Shown here: positions 19,135 to 27,865 of the stretch, piece after piece
Numbering within the stretch: the stretch's first letter is position 1
Layout of the letters: each line of letters begins with the position of its first letter
Assembly (NCBI GenBank): GCA_963817405.1
Contig: CAWFNW010000001.1
Coordinates: forward strand, 372,001 to 436,000
Reading direction: 5' to 3'
From: CAWFNW01 sp963817405
GTDB taxonomy: Bacteria; Actinomycetota; Coriobacteriia; Anaerosomatales; Anaerosomataceae
Length of the DNA: 64,000 bases
Made by a program: the position numbers and the translations under genes
Notes under the pieces: model-generated
What the model was told of the DNA's origin: nothing
The model's input: the letters and a program-made list of their open reading frames with translations, nothing else
Database searches by the model: none

Positions 19135-19210
19135 TGGCGCCCTCTGTAGGATTCGAACCTACGACCTTCTGCTCCGGAGGCAGACGCTCTATCCCCTGAG
19201 CTAAGAGGGC
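19135..19210 (-). tRNA. tRNA-Arg (anticodon CCG)
   Basis: The 76-nt cloverleaf includes an encoded CCA. The acceptor stem is GCCCTCT/AGAGGGC, the D arm is GCTCAGGGGATAGAGC, the anticodon stem is TCTGC/GCAGA with loop CTCCGGA (anticodon CCG), and the T arm is GTAGG-TTCGAAT-CCTAC. The discriminator base is G. It reads the codon CGG. Confidence 0.97.
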
Positions 19211-19235
19211 GTGCCGGCCCGTGAGCCGTCCGAGA

Positions 19236-19264
19236 ACAGTAGCACACACCTATCGTGTTTCCAA
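19236..19264 (-). promoter_or_regulatory. tRNA-Arg promoter
   Basis: On the minus strand, -35 TTGGAA (19264-19259), a 17-base spacer ending in TGC, and -10 TACTGT (19241-19236) precede the tRNA by 25 bases. Spacing and the TGC extension are ideal. Confidence 0.7.
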
Positions 19265-19340
19265 CCGACGGCAGCAACCGTCATACTGTGGCGCCAGGAC
19301 CCGGCGAGCGAGCCGGGACGCCCCTCGGCTGGGAGTTCTC

Positions 19341-20240
19341 ATGGCGCTGGGACGCACGCTCGTCATCTTCAACCCCGAAGCAAAGCACGGCGAGACCTCG
19401 AAGCTCGTGCCCGTCATCGAGCAGCTCCTCATGAACGTGCCTCATGACAGCGTCCTCACCGAGGCGCCGGGCCACGCCCAAGAACTCGCCGCCGCCACGC
19501 AGGACTACGACGTCGTCATCGCCGTCGGGGGCGACGGCACCGTCCACGAGACGCTCAACGGCCTCATGCGGATACCGTCGGAGCAGCGACCAGCGCTTGG
19601 CGTGTTCCCTACCGGATCCGGCAACGACACCCGCCGCACGCTCGGCATCCCGGAGGATCTCGCCGAGGCGGCCCTCGCCATCACAACCGGTGTCCGCCGG
19701 CGATTCGATGTGGGCCGGTGCAACGACATCTACTTCAACAACAGCTTCGCGGCCGGACTCGACGCCAAGGTCACGGCCAAGGCAGTCGAGTACAAGGTGA
19801 CCACCGGCCGCTCGGGCCTATGGCTCTACCTGACCGCGCTTCTGCACGTCCTCTTCCACGACCTGGGGAGCTTCGACCTGTCGATCGCGTTCGACAGCGG
19901 CGAGCCGCAGCACTACGACACGCTCATCATTGCGATGACGCAGGGGCCCACATATGGTGGCGGATTCTTCATCGCACCCGACGCGGTGCCGGACGACGCG
20001 CTCTTCGAGGTGTGCATGATCGACCCGCTCTCGCTCCCCGGCGCGCTCATACGCCTGCCTTTCGTCATTCCCGGCAAGCACACGAAGATGAAGGTCGTGC
20101 ACATGTCGCGGCACACCGCCGCCATTATCACCGCCAGCTGCCCGATCCCGGCGCAGATCGACGGCGAGGTCCTGTTCGAATCGCGCTACGAGATCTCGAT
20201 GCTCCCCGGCGCCATCGAGTGCATCGTCCCCAGGGACTGA
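19341..20240 (+). CDS. Diacylglycerol kinase-family lipid kinase
   Basis: The 299-residue protein has the DAGK/YegS-type fold. The nucleotide-binding motif AVGGDGTVHETLNGLM lies near residue 62 and FPTGSGNDTRRTLGIP near 90, with the C-terminal beta-sandwich (GGGFFIAPDAVPDDALFEVC). Family members phosphorylate diacylglycerol or sphingoid-type lipids at the membrane surface. The ATG at 19341 has GGGAG five bases ahead. Frame upstream of it would run through non-conserved sequence. The stop is one base before the plsY start, so both act in phospholipid metabolism and are probably cotranscribed. Confidence 0.87.
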   Translation: MALGRTLVIFNPEAKHGETSKLVPVIEQLLMNVPHDSVLTEAPGHAQELAAATQDYDVVIAVGGDGTVHETLNGLMRIPSEQRPALGVFPTGSGNDTRRTLGIPEDLAEAALAITTGVRRRFDVGRCNDIYFNNSFAAGLDAKVTAKAVEYKVTTGRSGLWLYLTALLHVLFHDLGSFDLSIAFDSGEPQHYDTLIIAMTQGPTYGGGFFIAPDAVPDDALFEVCMIDPLSLPGALIRLPFVIPGKHTKMKVVHMSRHTAAIITASCPIPAQIDGEVLFESRYEISMLPGAIECIVPRD

Positions 20241-20241
20241 G

Positions 20242-20970
20242 ATGGGCGTTGACGGCGCACTCGCCTACCTCGGCAACAACCTGCTGCTCTGTCTGACTGT
20301 GCTCATCGCCTCATACGCAGTCGGCTCATTCCCGTCCGCGTATCTCATCGTCAGGCTCGTCACCGGCGACGACATCACCACGCGCGGCACGGGCAACGTC
20401 GGCGCTATGAACGTCCGGCGCTCCACCGGCTCGTGGGGTTGGTTCGTGGTGGCGATGCTCGCGGATCTTCTGAAGGGGGTTGCTCCCGTCGCGATCGCGA
20501 AAGTGCTGTTGGCGGGATTCCCGCTGTCCGCACCGTCGGCGCCGTTCGCGGCAGACTCGCTCATCGCCGAGCCGGCAGTGCTCGTACTCGCGCAGCTCGC
20601 GATGCTCGGAGTGGTCGTCGGGCACAACTACTCGGGGTGGCTGGCGATCCTCAAACGTCGCCTTGTGCGAACCGGCAAAGGGCTTGCCACGGGAGCCGGC
20701 GCGCTGCTCGTGTACGACTGGCGGTACTTCGTGGCGGTCGTCGTCATCGGGCTCGCCGTCATCGCGATCACGCGCTACATGCTCGCGGGACAGGTCGCGG
20801 CGGCTTTCAGCCTGCCGGGCGCAGCGCTCGTCCTGCGTTCGCCCGACTGGGCATTCGCCATCCTCATGGGCGTGCTCGTGTACGCCGCACACCACCGGCG
20901 TTTCGTCGGCCTGCTCACCGGCAAGGAGCCTCGCTTTTACGTACAGGACAAGATGGGACCGCGAGGCTGA
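20242..20970 (+). CDS. plsY: PlsY-family glycerol-3-phosphate acyltransferase
   Basis: PlsY transfers acyl groups from acyl phosphate to glycerol-3-phosphate. The 242-residue membrane protein keeps the three cytoplasmic motifs: YAVGSFPSAYLIVRL near residue 25, TRGTGNVGAMNVRRSTGSWG near 50, and GHNYSGWLAILKRRLVRTGK followed by GLATGAG near 130. Motif 3 has extra residues compared with the common GHxFPVFxxFKGGKGVAT, so it is a divergent member. Its start follows the lipid-kinase stop by one base. Confidence 0.85.
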   Translation: MGVDGALAYLGNNLLLCLTVLIASYAVGSFPSAYLIVRLVTGDDITTRGTGNVGAMNVRRSTGSWGWFVVAMLADLLKGVAPVAIAKVLLAGFPLSAPSAPFAADSLIAEPAVLVLAQLAMLGVVVGHNYSGWLAILKRRLVRTGKGLATGAGALLVYDWRYFVAVVVIGLAVIAITRYMLAGQVAAAFSLPGAALVLRSPDWAFAILMGVLVYAAHHRRFVGLLTGKEPRFYVQDKMGPRG

Positions 20971-20977
20971 CGCACGA

Positions 20978-21000
20978 AGGCCGGGCATCAGGCCCGGCCT
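20978..21000 (+). terminator. Terminator after plsY
   Basis: A perfect 9-bp stem (AGGCCGGGC/GCCCGGCCT) with a 5-base loop starts 8 bases after the plsY stop. It lies between convergent plsY and the ferredoxin gene and may serve both directions. Confidence 0.75.
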
Positions 21001-21029
21001 CCATTCACGATTCCCGTGGAAGCGAAGCG

Positions 21030-21206
21030 CTACGAGAGCGCGATCGCCTCGTTCGGGCAGGCTGCCTCGCAGGTTCCGCACTCGGTGCAGTCATCGGGGC
21101 GCGCGAGAACGGCAACGTCCTCAAGATCGAGCGCGCTCGTGGGGCACTCGTCAACGCAGATACCACATGCGGTGCAGAGATTGGGATCGACGACGGGCTT
21201 GCCCAT
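21030..21206 (-). CDS. 2[4Fe-4S] ferredoxin
   Basis: This is a 58-residue low-potential electron carrier of clostridial type with two complete cluster motifs: CTACGICVDECP near residue 11 and CTECGTCEAACP near 40. The start is the ATG 21204-21206 with AAAGGA eight bases upstream. The open frame extends further but only as basic, low-complexity sequence. It could be the soluble partner of the Rnf complex in this window, which is inferred. Confidence 0.93.
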   Translation of the reverse strand: MGKPVVDPNLCTACGICVDECPTSALDLEDVAVLARPDDCTECGTCEAACPNEAIALS

Positions 21207-21325
21207 GCTCAACGTCCTTTCACGTCCGGCAGGGCCGGTTCGGCCATGCGCTGTTCGACGACATGATACACCGCGCCGAGCGGCCATGCTCCTGAGTGAA
21301 CGCCCGATCCTGCACCCCGATCGAA

Positions 21326-22891
21326 TCAGCGCACCTTGTCGGCGACCTCGAGCGGGTTCCACAGGCAGAAGGGGTACGTGCGGTCGCTCAGCACCGCAGC
21401 TGTGTCACGCTGGGCCTTGAGCCGCTCGATCTCCGCACGCACCTGCGCAGCAAACGGCTCCAGGAGCGCGGTCAGCTCGGCGTTCACGGCGCGGATCTCG
21501 GCGCCGAGCCGCTTCCGGTCAGCATCCGCCCCGCCGATCTCGGCGATGAGCGCAACCTTCCGGGCCGCGAACTCGGTGGCCGCCTGACGCTCGTCCGGCG
21601 AGTCGAACTCCACGTCACCGAGGAGCTGGTCGGGGTTGTGCTTGAGAATGTGCAGCCGCTGCTCGGCCGCGACGACCTCCGTATCGGTGACGACGTGCGC
21701 ACCGAGCGGCAGGTGGAGCGTCATCGAGGCAACCACATAGCGCGGCGGTTCGATGTCGAAAAAGCGCGCCATCACCGCGTCGGTGACCTGGTCGTAGCGA
21801 CCGCCCCCGACACCGTGGATGAAGAGATCGGCCACGAACAACCGCTCGAAGAGTGTGAGCATGAGTGCCCGAGGGACGAGCCAGCCCTCCGCCGCCTCCA
21901 GTGCGGCGAGCGCGTGGGCGACGTCGGACCCGAGTTCGAGCACGACGCGGCCGTCCACCATGAGTGCCCGTGGCTCAAGTTGCAGCCACACCGGGCGGCG
22001 CCTGCCCTCGGCCAGCCACCAGAATGGCAGTTCGAGACGGCCGTCGGACTCACCGAGGTCAGGGAACGGCTGTGCCGCCGAGCGCGCACCCGTCCGCTCG
22101 CGATACGCGCTGAGTTCGTCGTTGTACGTCGCCACGAACCGTGTGGCGTCGAACGCGATATCCGCGACGAGGTGCCGGAAGGCCCGGGACCGGCTCTGCA
22201 GCGTCACGGCGAGTTCCAGATACGTGGTGCCTGCCGGCGACTCGTATCGCCGCCTCGCCGCCGTGAGCGAAGCTGCGAGATCCCTCGCACCGCTCGCCCC
22301 TGCTGCAAGTGCGTCGCAGTACGCGCCGAAGTGTCGCGACAGCGAGGGGGCGGGCAGCGTGCCAAGCGCGTCGAGCCCCGCTGCGCGGAATGCTTCGATC
22401 ATGGGCCTGTCCGGGGCGGGGACGCATGCGTAGCAGCTCTCCTGCGTTCCGAGTACGAGGACCGAGGTGCACGTCTGGACCGTTTCGCGCAGGCAGGGCA
22501 CGGTCAGGGCGACGCGGTCGAAGGTATCCGAGTCGACGACGATGTCGATCGCCGTCGCCCCGAGCGAGTCCGCCAGCCGCTGGAGCAAGAACACCTTCAC
22601 CCACACGCCCGGATGGTAGAGCTCGGGCTGGTGGCCGGTCATCACGATGAGGTCGGCTGGGTCGCACTCGGCGTCCATCGGCACGCCGACCTCCGCCGAG
22701 TACTGCGCGGCAAGCGAGCGCGCCTCCGCCCGCGCTTCCTCGCGAAGCGACGCAAGCGAGACGCCCGCAACCGGTGTCATCCAGCCCTTTGCACGGCGCG
22801 CGTTCTCCCGAGCCAGGTGCTCCCACTCGGCGTACGGAGGATCGGTCAGGAGCTCGCCGTGCCCGGAGGGTGTCTCGTGTCGAACGCGCAC
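21326..22891 (-). CDS. bshC: BshC-like cysteine ligase (bacillithiol-type thiol biosynthesis)
   Basis: BshC adds cysteine to glucosaminyl-malate in the last step of bacillithiol synthesis. The product is 521 residues, close to the usual 540. It has the Rossmann-type core signature VMTGHQPELYHPGVWVKVFL near residue 84, AIDIVVDSDTFDRVALTVPC near 115, and a C-terminal coiled coil (about 440-500) rich in E, R and L, typical of BshC. The gene starts at a GTG six bases after the bshB1-like gene. Remote relatedness is clear to me, but substrate identity is not proven by sequence. Confidence 0.78.
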   Translation of the reverse strand: MRVRHETPSGHGELLTDPPYAEWEHLARENARRAKGWMTPVAGVSLASLREEARAEARSLAAQYSAEVGVPMDAECDPADLIVMTGHQPELYHPGVWVKVFLLQRLADSLGATAIDIVVDSDTFDRVALTVPCLRETVQTCTSVLVLGTQESCYACVPAPDRPMIEAFRAAGLDALGTLPAPSLSRHFGAYCDALAAGASGARDLAASLTAARRRYESPAGTTYLELAVTLQSRSRAFRHLVADIAFDATRFVATYNDELSAYRERTGARSAAQPFPDLGESDGRLELPFWWLAEGRRRPVWLQLEPRALMVDGRVVLELGSDVAHALAALEAAEGWLVPRALMLTLFERLFVADLFIHGVGGGRYDQVTDAVMARFFDIEPPRYVVASMTLHLPLGAHVVTDTEVVAAEQRLHILKHNPDQLLGDVEFDSPDERQAATEFAARKVALIAEIGGADADRKRLGAEIRAVNAELTALLEPFAAQVRAEIERLKAQRDTAAVLSDRTYPFCLWNPLEVADKVR

Positions 22892-22897
22892 GGGGCC

Positions 22898-23584
22898 TCA
22901 GACCAGGTCTTCGATCGAGCGGACGCCGATCTCCTCGTGCGAGAAGAAGGGCTCCCCCGCCCCGGCGCCGATCAGGCCGCCCCAGTAGGTGGCGCGCTGC
23001 TCCATGAGCGGGATGATGCCGGCATTGCGCTCGTTCATCGCGAACTGCGATTGATACGCACAAAGTGCCTCCAGCTTCCGTTCGAGGTCATCCGGTTCTG
23101 CCGCAACGATGAACGACGGCTTGACGTGCAGCGCCAGGTGCACCGCCACGTAGTGGTAGAGCTTCGCCGGGTAGTGCGGCTCGCCAGCCAGATCGGTCTT
23201 CGTGAACTTCGCATAGAACCGCGCGCCGAGCACGATGGATGCGGCGGCCACGTGATCGGGGTGCGCGTCCATCGGGTACGGGGCGAAGAGCACCTTCGGC
23301 TTGAGCTCGCGGAGCACCTCAGCGAGCGCGCTCCGGTTCTCAACCGTGTCCATGAGGTAGCGGTTCGGCATCATGAGGCACCGCCGCTCGACCCCGAGCG
23401 CCCGCGCGGCGGCGGCCGACTCCTCGGCGCGAATCTCAGGGGTGCCGTGCGGCGTGGGCTCGCCGTTCGTGAGATCGACAATGGCGACGCGCTGACCTCG
23501 GCGGACCAACCCCGCCACGGTGGCGCCCATGCCGATCTCGACGTCGTCGGGGTGCGCTCCGATGCACAGCACGTCGACGGTCAT
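22898..23584 (-). CDS. bshB1: BshB1-type PIG-L/LmbE deacetylase
   Basis: The enzyme removes an acetyl group from GlcNAc-malate in bacillithiol synthesis. The 228-residue protein has the zinc motif IGAHPDDVEIGMGATV at residue 7, the second metal/catalytic motif PYPMDAHPDHVAAASIVLG near 105, and NRYLMDTVENRSALAEVL near 75. The pairing with the BshC-like gene supports BshB1 over mycothiol MshB. Its start overlaps the stop of the glycosyltransferase (ATGA). No GT4-type BshA lies in the window. Confidence 0.8.
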   Translation of the reverse strand: MTVDVLCIGAHPDDVEIGMGATVAGLVRRGQRVAIVDLTNGEPTPHGTPEIRAEESAAAARALGVERRCLMMPNRYLMDTVENRSALAEVLRELKPKVLFAPYPMDAHPDHVAAASIVLGARFYAKFTKTDLAGEPHYPAKLYHYVAVHLALHVKPSFIVAAEPDDLERKLEALCAYQSQFAMNERNAGIIPLMEQRATYWGGLIGAGAGEPFFSHEEIGVRSIEDLV

Positions 23585-24279
23585 CGCTCCTCCTCGCCAA
23601 GTGCCCGGCGCCAGACGCGCCGGTAGTAAGCGTACCGCTTCTCCGCGTCATCGAGGTCTTCGCCGAACGAGCGGTCGTTGTCGAAGTAGATGCGCTCGAC
23701 CGGGAGCTCGATCACGCGAAGGCGGGCCTGCCACGCTCGTACCCACAACTCGAGCGGCATCGCGTAGCCGGGCTCGCGGATGTCGAGGCGCATCACCGCG
23801 TCGGCGCGGTAGGCCTTGAAGCCGCAGAACGCATCGGTAAGCATCCATCCGGTGATGGCGTTGATCGCATCGGTCACGCGGGCGTTCACGGCGCGGCGAT
23901 CGGCCGGCGCAGCGCCCACGACTGCGCTCTCAGCAAGATAGCGACTGCCGGAGACGATGTCGGCTTCCTCGAGCGCAGCCAGGAACGCTGGGATGTGCGC
24001 CGGCTCGTGCTGCCCGTCGCAGTCCATCGTCACGATGCGCTCCGCGCCGGCGAGCGCCGCCAGGTGGATGCCCTCCATGAGCGACGCGCCGTAGCCCCGG
24101 TTCTCGCCGTTGCAGAGCGTCACGATGTCGCGGCGCGAGGCCAGGAGTTCACCCGTACCGTCGGTCGAACCGTCGTCGACGACGATCACGAGGTCGTCGA
24201 AGACGCGGCGCACGGCATCGAGCACACACGCAACGGTGGACCGCTCGTTGTAGACCGGAAGGACGACGGCGTCACGCAC
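23581..24279 (-). CDS. Family 2 glycosyltransferase (polyprenyl-phosphate type)
   Basis: The 232-residue protein has a GT-A fold. VVLPVYNERSTVACVLDAV opens it, VDDGSTDGTGELLASR follows near residue 37, and the DxD-like metal motif is VTMDCDGQHEPAHI near 87. It lacks the C-terminal membrane helices of DPM1-type fusions, so it is the soluble kind that transfers a sugar from a nucleotide to a lipid phosphate or similar acceptor. It is translationally coupled to bshB1 but is not a GT4 BshA. A role in the thiol pathway is therefore doubtful. Confidence 0.82.
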   Translation of the reverse strand: MRDAVVLPVYNERSTVACVLDAVRRVFDDLVIVVDDGSTDGTGELLASRRDIVTLCNGENRGYGASLMEGIHLAALAGAERIVTMDCDGQHEPAHIPAFLAALEEADIVSGSRYLAESAVVGAAPADRRAVNARVTDAINAITGWMLTDAFCGFKAYRADAVMRLDIREPGYAMPLELWVRAWQARLRVIELPVERIYFDNDRSFGEDLDDAEKRYAYYRRVWRRALGEEER

Positions 24280-24288
24280 GAAGTCGCA

Positions 24289-24744
24289 CTACCTCTGCGG
24301 AGCGCGAGCCGTGCCCGGCGCGTCGGACTTGAGGACCTCATACGACGTGACGATGCGCGCCTCCGGACAAACCATCCCACCGACCGAGCAGTACTTCTCC
24401 TGGGAGAGCTCGATTGAACGCGCCACAGCCTCCGGCGATACGCCGAATCCGGTCACCACGAAGTGCAGCCGGATCTCCGTGTAGATCTTGGGATACTCGT
24501 CAGTGCGCTGGTCGGCCTCGACGAGAAGCTCGATCCCGCGCACGTCCTGGCGCTTCTTCTCCAAGATCGAGATAACGTCCATTCCCGTGCAACCGGCGAG
24601 CCCGCAAAGGAAGACTTGGAGCGGCCGCATGCCGCTTGCTTCGCCGGCCGCCTCTACCTTGGCGTCCATGACGAGGTTGTGACCGCTCTCATCCCACGCA
24701 ACGAACTGGCGTTTGCTGCCCCAGCGGAGCGTGACGGTATCCAC
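24289..24744 (-). CDS. OsmC-family peroxide/thiol protein
   Basis: OsmC/Ohr proteins reduce organic peroxides with a reactive cysteine pair. The product is 151 residues. The two conserved cysteines are visible: CGLAGCTGMDVISILEKKR near residue 50 and LSQEKYCSVGGMVCPEARI near 115. Within the superfamily it looks like the YhfA-type subgroup. I start it at a GTG (24742-24744) with GAAAGGGG six bases upstream; longer frames have no similarity. It precedes the glycosyltransferase and bsh genes on the same strand, so a thiol-stress theme is plausible. Confidence 0.85.
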   Translation of the reverse strand: MDTVTLRWGSKRQFVAWDESGHNLVMDAKVEAAGEASGMRPLQVFLCGLAGCTGMDVISILEKKRQDVRGIELLVEADQRTDEYPKIYTEIRLHFVVTGFGVSPEAVARSIELSQEKYCSVGGMVCPEARIVTSYEVLKSDAPGTARAPQR

Positions 24745-24793
24745 TCTGTGCCCCTTTCGCGCACGAACGGCGCCTCTTGCGCTCTGCGCGGCG

Positions 24794-26398
24794 CTACATC
24801 CTGCGGCCGAGCAGCGAGGCAAGCTCGGCAGGCTCCTGTGCCTTGCTCATCGCTTCCTCGTAAGTGATCTTGCCGGCCTGCACCAGCACCTTGAGGCTCT
24901 GGTCGAGTGTCTGCATGCCCACCGACTGGCTTCCTTGAATGATCGTTGGCATCTGATGCGTCTTGCCCTCACGGATGAGGTTGGAGATGGCGGGCACGCC
25001 GAGCATGATCTCCATGGCCATCACTCGGCTCTTGCCGTCCATCGACCGGAGCAGGACCTGCGACAAGACGCCCTCAAGGGTGCCGGAGAGCTGCATGCGC
25101 ACTTGCTGCTGCTGGTGCGGTGGGAAGACGTCGATGATGCGGTCGACCGTCGCCGGGCCGCCGGTGGTGTGCAGGGTCGCAAGCACCAGGTGGCCGGTTT
25201 CCGCCGCGGTGATCGCAGCAGCGATGGTCTCGAGGTCGCGCATCTCGCCGACGAGGATGACATCGGGGTCCTGGCGCAGCACTCGCTTGAGCGCCGACGC
25301 GAACGAGCGAGTGTCCTCCCCGACCTCGCGCTGGTTGATGAACGCCTTCTTGTTGCGGTGCATGAACTCGATCGGATCTTCGAGGGTCATGATGTGCACC
25401 GGGCGGGTCTCGTTGATGTGATCGATCATGGCCGCCAGCGTCGTGGTCTTGCCGGAACCGGTCGGGCCCGTGACGAGAACAAGACCGCGGGGCCGGTCGG
25501 CGAGCTGCCTGCACACCCTCGGGAGTCCGAGTTGCTCGATCGTCGGGATCTCGATCGGGATGACGCGGAATACAGCGCCGAGGGAGTTGCGCTGCTGGAA
25601 GACGTTCGCGCGGAAGCGTGAGACGCCCGGGATGCTGTAGGCGAAGTCCAGTTCGAGTTCAGTCTCGAAGCGCTTGCGCTGCTCCTCCGAGAGCATACTC
25701 AGGACCATCGCTTGGGTGTCGCGCGGGGTGAGCGGGCGCATGCCCTCGACCGGCACGAGGTCGCCCTGCTCGCGGATTCCCGGTGCCGTGCCGACCGTGA
25801 TGTGCAAGTCCGAGCCACCGCGCTCGAGCATCTTGCGCAGCAGGTCGTCGATGTGGGGCAGATCCGAAGGCATCGGCTCAGAGCCGAGCGCTCCGTGCCG
25901 CGGACCGGTGATGACCGGGGACGCAGCGGTAGCCGCAGGCTGCGGTGCCGGGGCGGGTGCCGGTGCGGGCGCAGACTCGTACGCAGGTGCGGACGACGGT
26001 GCGGGGGCTGAGGCCGCAGCTGTCGCGATCGGGGGACCCAGCAGCTTCTGGATCAGCGCCACAGGATCGACCGATGCCGGCACGTGCGTCGCGGCACCTG
26101 CCTGTCGCGCCCGGAGCGCGCTCGCCTCGGTAGGATCGGCCGTCACGATCACGACCGGGATGTCGCACAGGTCGTCGTCACACTTGAGTTCCTGAGTGAA
26201 GGCGTAGCCATCCATCCCAACGAGATCGCCGTCGGCGATCACAGCCAGCGGACGGTGCTGCTGCGCCAGCCCGAGTCCCCTGGGGCCGGAGATCGCAGCG
26301 ATGACCTCCACGCCGGGATATGCGTTCGCGACGGCGCTGCGAATGCCTTCCACGAAGGACGCATCGTCATGCACGACAAGAATCGTTGTTCCGCTCAC
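24794..26398 (-). CDS. pilT: PilT-type twitching ATPase fused to an N-terminal receiver domain
   Basis: The 534-residue protein has three parts. Residues 5-118 form a CheY-like receiver (ILVVHDDAS, phosphoacceptor D56 in VIADGDLVGMDGY, switch Thr in VVIVTADPT). Residues 122-165 are an Ala/Pro-rich linker. Residues 175-534 are a complete PilT: GPTGSGKTTTLAAM (311), Asp box IMTLEDPIEF (337), His box ATLHTTGGPATVDR, and the retraction motif AISNLIREGKTHQM (470). PilT powers pilus retraction. The usual receiver lysine after VP is alanine. The GTG start at 26398 has AGGGAGGG upstream. No other pilus gene is nearby. Confidence 0.88.
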   Translation of the reverse strand: MSGTTILVVHDDASFVEGIRSAVANAYPGVEVIAAISGPRGLGLAQQHRPLAVIADGDLVGMDGYAFTQELKCDDDLCDIPVVIVTADPTEASALRARQAGAATHVPASVDPVALIQKLLGPPIATAAASAPAPSSAPAYESAPAPAPAPAPQPAATAASPVITGPRHGALGSEPMPSDLPHIDDLLRKMLERGGSDLHITVGTAPGIREQGDLVPVEGMRPLTPRDTQAMVLSMLSEEQRKRFETELELDFAYSIPGVSRFRANVFQQRNSLGAVFRVIPIEIPTIEQLGLPRVCRQLADRPRGLVLVTGPTGSGKTTTLAAMIDHINETRPVHIMTLEDPIEFMHRNKKAFINQREVGEDTRSFASALKRVLRQDPDVILVGEMRDLETIAAAITAAETGHLVLATLHTTGGPATVDRIIDVFPPHQQQQVRMQLSGTLEGVLSQVLLRSMDGKSRVMAMEIMLGVPAISNLIREGKTHQMPTIIQGSQSVGMQTLDQSLKVLVQAGKITYEEAMSKAQEPAELASLLGRRM

Positions 26399-26520
26399 GG
26401 TCGATACCCTCCCTTGGCGCGGCACCACCTTGATTGGGGCACTCCGCGCCTCCACTATGCCCCAAAAGTGTATCGGCACCCGCTTGGCATGACTGAAACG
26501 GCCGCACCCGCCGGAGCGGC

Positions 26521-26526
26521 TATGAT
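26521..26526 (+). promoter_or_regulatory. Weak -10 candidate for the RNA methyltransferase gene
   Basis: TATGAT at 26521-26526 lies 30 bases before the GTG start. No matching -35 is visible, so this is only a candidate. Confidence 0.25.
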
Positions 26527-26555
26527 GGAAGCCACTCGACCCCCTGGAGGGACCC

Positions 26556-27842
26556 GTGCGACTCACCATCGAGAGCCTAGCATACGGCGGAGCCGGCGTC
26601 GCACACGCGCCGGACGGCATCGCGGTCTTCGTCCACGGCGCGTGCCCCGGGGACATCGTCGAAGCGGAAGTGACCGAGCAGCACCCACGCCACATCCTCG
26701 CTCGAATCGTCTCGATGGTCGAGCCGTCCGCCGACCGGGTCGACCCTCCCTGCCCCTACTTCGGCGTCTGCGGTGGCTGCCAGTGGCAGCACATCGCACT
26801 CGCAGCTCAGCACTCCGCGAAGCGCCGCGCCGTTACCGACGCGCTCGGGCGGATCGGCAAGCTCGACGTCCCTGTTGACGAGATCGTCGCGTCGCCACAT
26901 GAGTACGGGTATCGGAACAAGGTTGAGCTCACCGTCACGCCGTCTCCGTCGGGTCCCGTGGTCGGCTTCGCCCGTCTGGGGACCGCGGACGTCATCTCGA
27001 TCGACGAATGCCTGCTCCTGCCCGCGTCCGCACGCCGCGCGCCGAAGGCGCTCCGGGGCGCCATCCGCTACCTGGCAGGCCGCTCCGAGACACAGATCGA
27101 CCGCGTCTCGCTGCGAGTCGCCACCACCGGCGACGTCGAGATAGACGTCTGGACGCCGCCGGGCAGCTTCCCCCGGCAGCTTGGCGCCAAGGTGCTGGCA
27201 GACGCTGCGGGCGCGCGCGCGGTCACCCGCGTCATCGCCAAGGGGCCCGGCGCGGCGCGCGACGTGGTCCGAGTCGAGGTGCTTGCGGGCCGCGGCGCAT
27301 GGCGCGAGCGGCTCGCGGACGACGTCTACCTCGTGTCTGCACCGTCATTCTTTCAGGTGAACACGCGCGCAGCGACCGCGATGCGCGGGTACGTCGAGGA
27401 GCTCGCGGCAGAGTCGGCACCAGGGGTGATCGCGGACGTCTACGCAGGGGTGGGAACCTTCACCCTGCCGCTCGCACGCGTCGCGCCCACGATGGCCATC
27501 GAGGGCTCATCCTATGCGCTCGGTGACCTGCGGCGAAACCTGGACGCGGCCGGGCTCGAGGCCGACATTCTTCCCGGGGATGCGGAGCACACGCTCGAGG
27601 ACGTGGAAGGAGTCGACCTCATCGTTGTCGATCCGCCCCGAAGCGGCCTCGGCACGACCGCGGGACAGGCGCTGGTACGCGCCTGTCCCGAGCGGATCAT
27701 CTATGTCTCGTGCGACCCCGCCACGCTCGCTCGCGACGCGGCTGCACTCGCGAAAGACGGCTACACCATGGACTCCGCGACGCCCTTCGACCTCTTCCCC
27801 CAGACTTACCACGTCGAGACGGTCGCCAGCTTCAGTCGGTGA
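26556..27842 (+). CDS. TrmA/RlmD-type 23S rRNA or tRNA uridine-5 methyltransferase
   Basis: The 428-residue protein has a TRAM domain (1-55, with GGAGVAHAPDGIAVFVHGAC) and an Fe-S cysteine cluster CPYFGVCGGCQWQH near residue 68 with a further Cys at about 151. The SAM-binding domain contains VIADVYAGVGTFTLPLARV near 292. The catalytic motif is IYVSCDPATLARDAAALA near 385. The family methylates U1939 or U747 of 23S rRNA or U54 of tRNA. Sequence alone does not decide which. The start is a GTG at 26556 behind TGGAGGG. Confidence 0.9.
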   Translation: MRLTIESLAYGGAGVAHAPDGIAVFVHGACPGDIVEAEVTEQHPRHILARIVSMVEPSADRVDPPCPYFGVCGGCQWQHIALAAQHSAKRRAVTDALGRIGKLDVPVDEIVASPHEYGYRNKVELTVTPSPSGPVVGFARLGTADVISIDECLLLPASARRAPKALRGAIRYLAGRSETQIDRVSLRVATTGDVEIDVWTPPGSFPRQLGAKVLADAAGARAVTRVIAKGPGAARDVVRVEVLAGRGAWRERLADDVYLVSAPSFFQVNTRAATAMRGYVEELAAESAPGVIADVYAGVGTFTLPLARVAPTMAIEGSSYALGDLRRNLDAAGLEADILPGDAEHTLEDVEGVDLIVVDPPRSGLGTTAGQALVRACPERIIYVSCDPATLARDAAALAKDGYTMDSATPFDLFPQTYHVETVASFSR

Positions 27843-27865
27843 CCGAGGGCGCCCGGACTCGCTTG

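Noticed and set aside
21296..23626. Very long plus-strand open frame opposite the bsh genes
   Set aside because: The product is dominated by Arg, His, Glu and Asp without domains, which is the usual antisense shadow in GC-rich DNA. The minus-strand bshC and bshB1 are clear.
23581..24279. Reading the glycosyltransferase as BshA
   Set aside because: It has GT2 (GT-A) motifs with DxD, whereas BshA is a GT4 (GT-B) enzyme.
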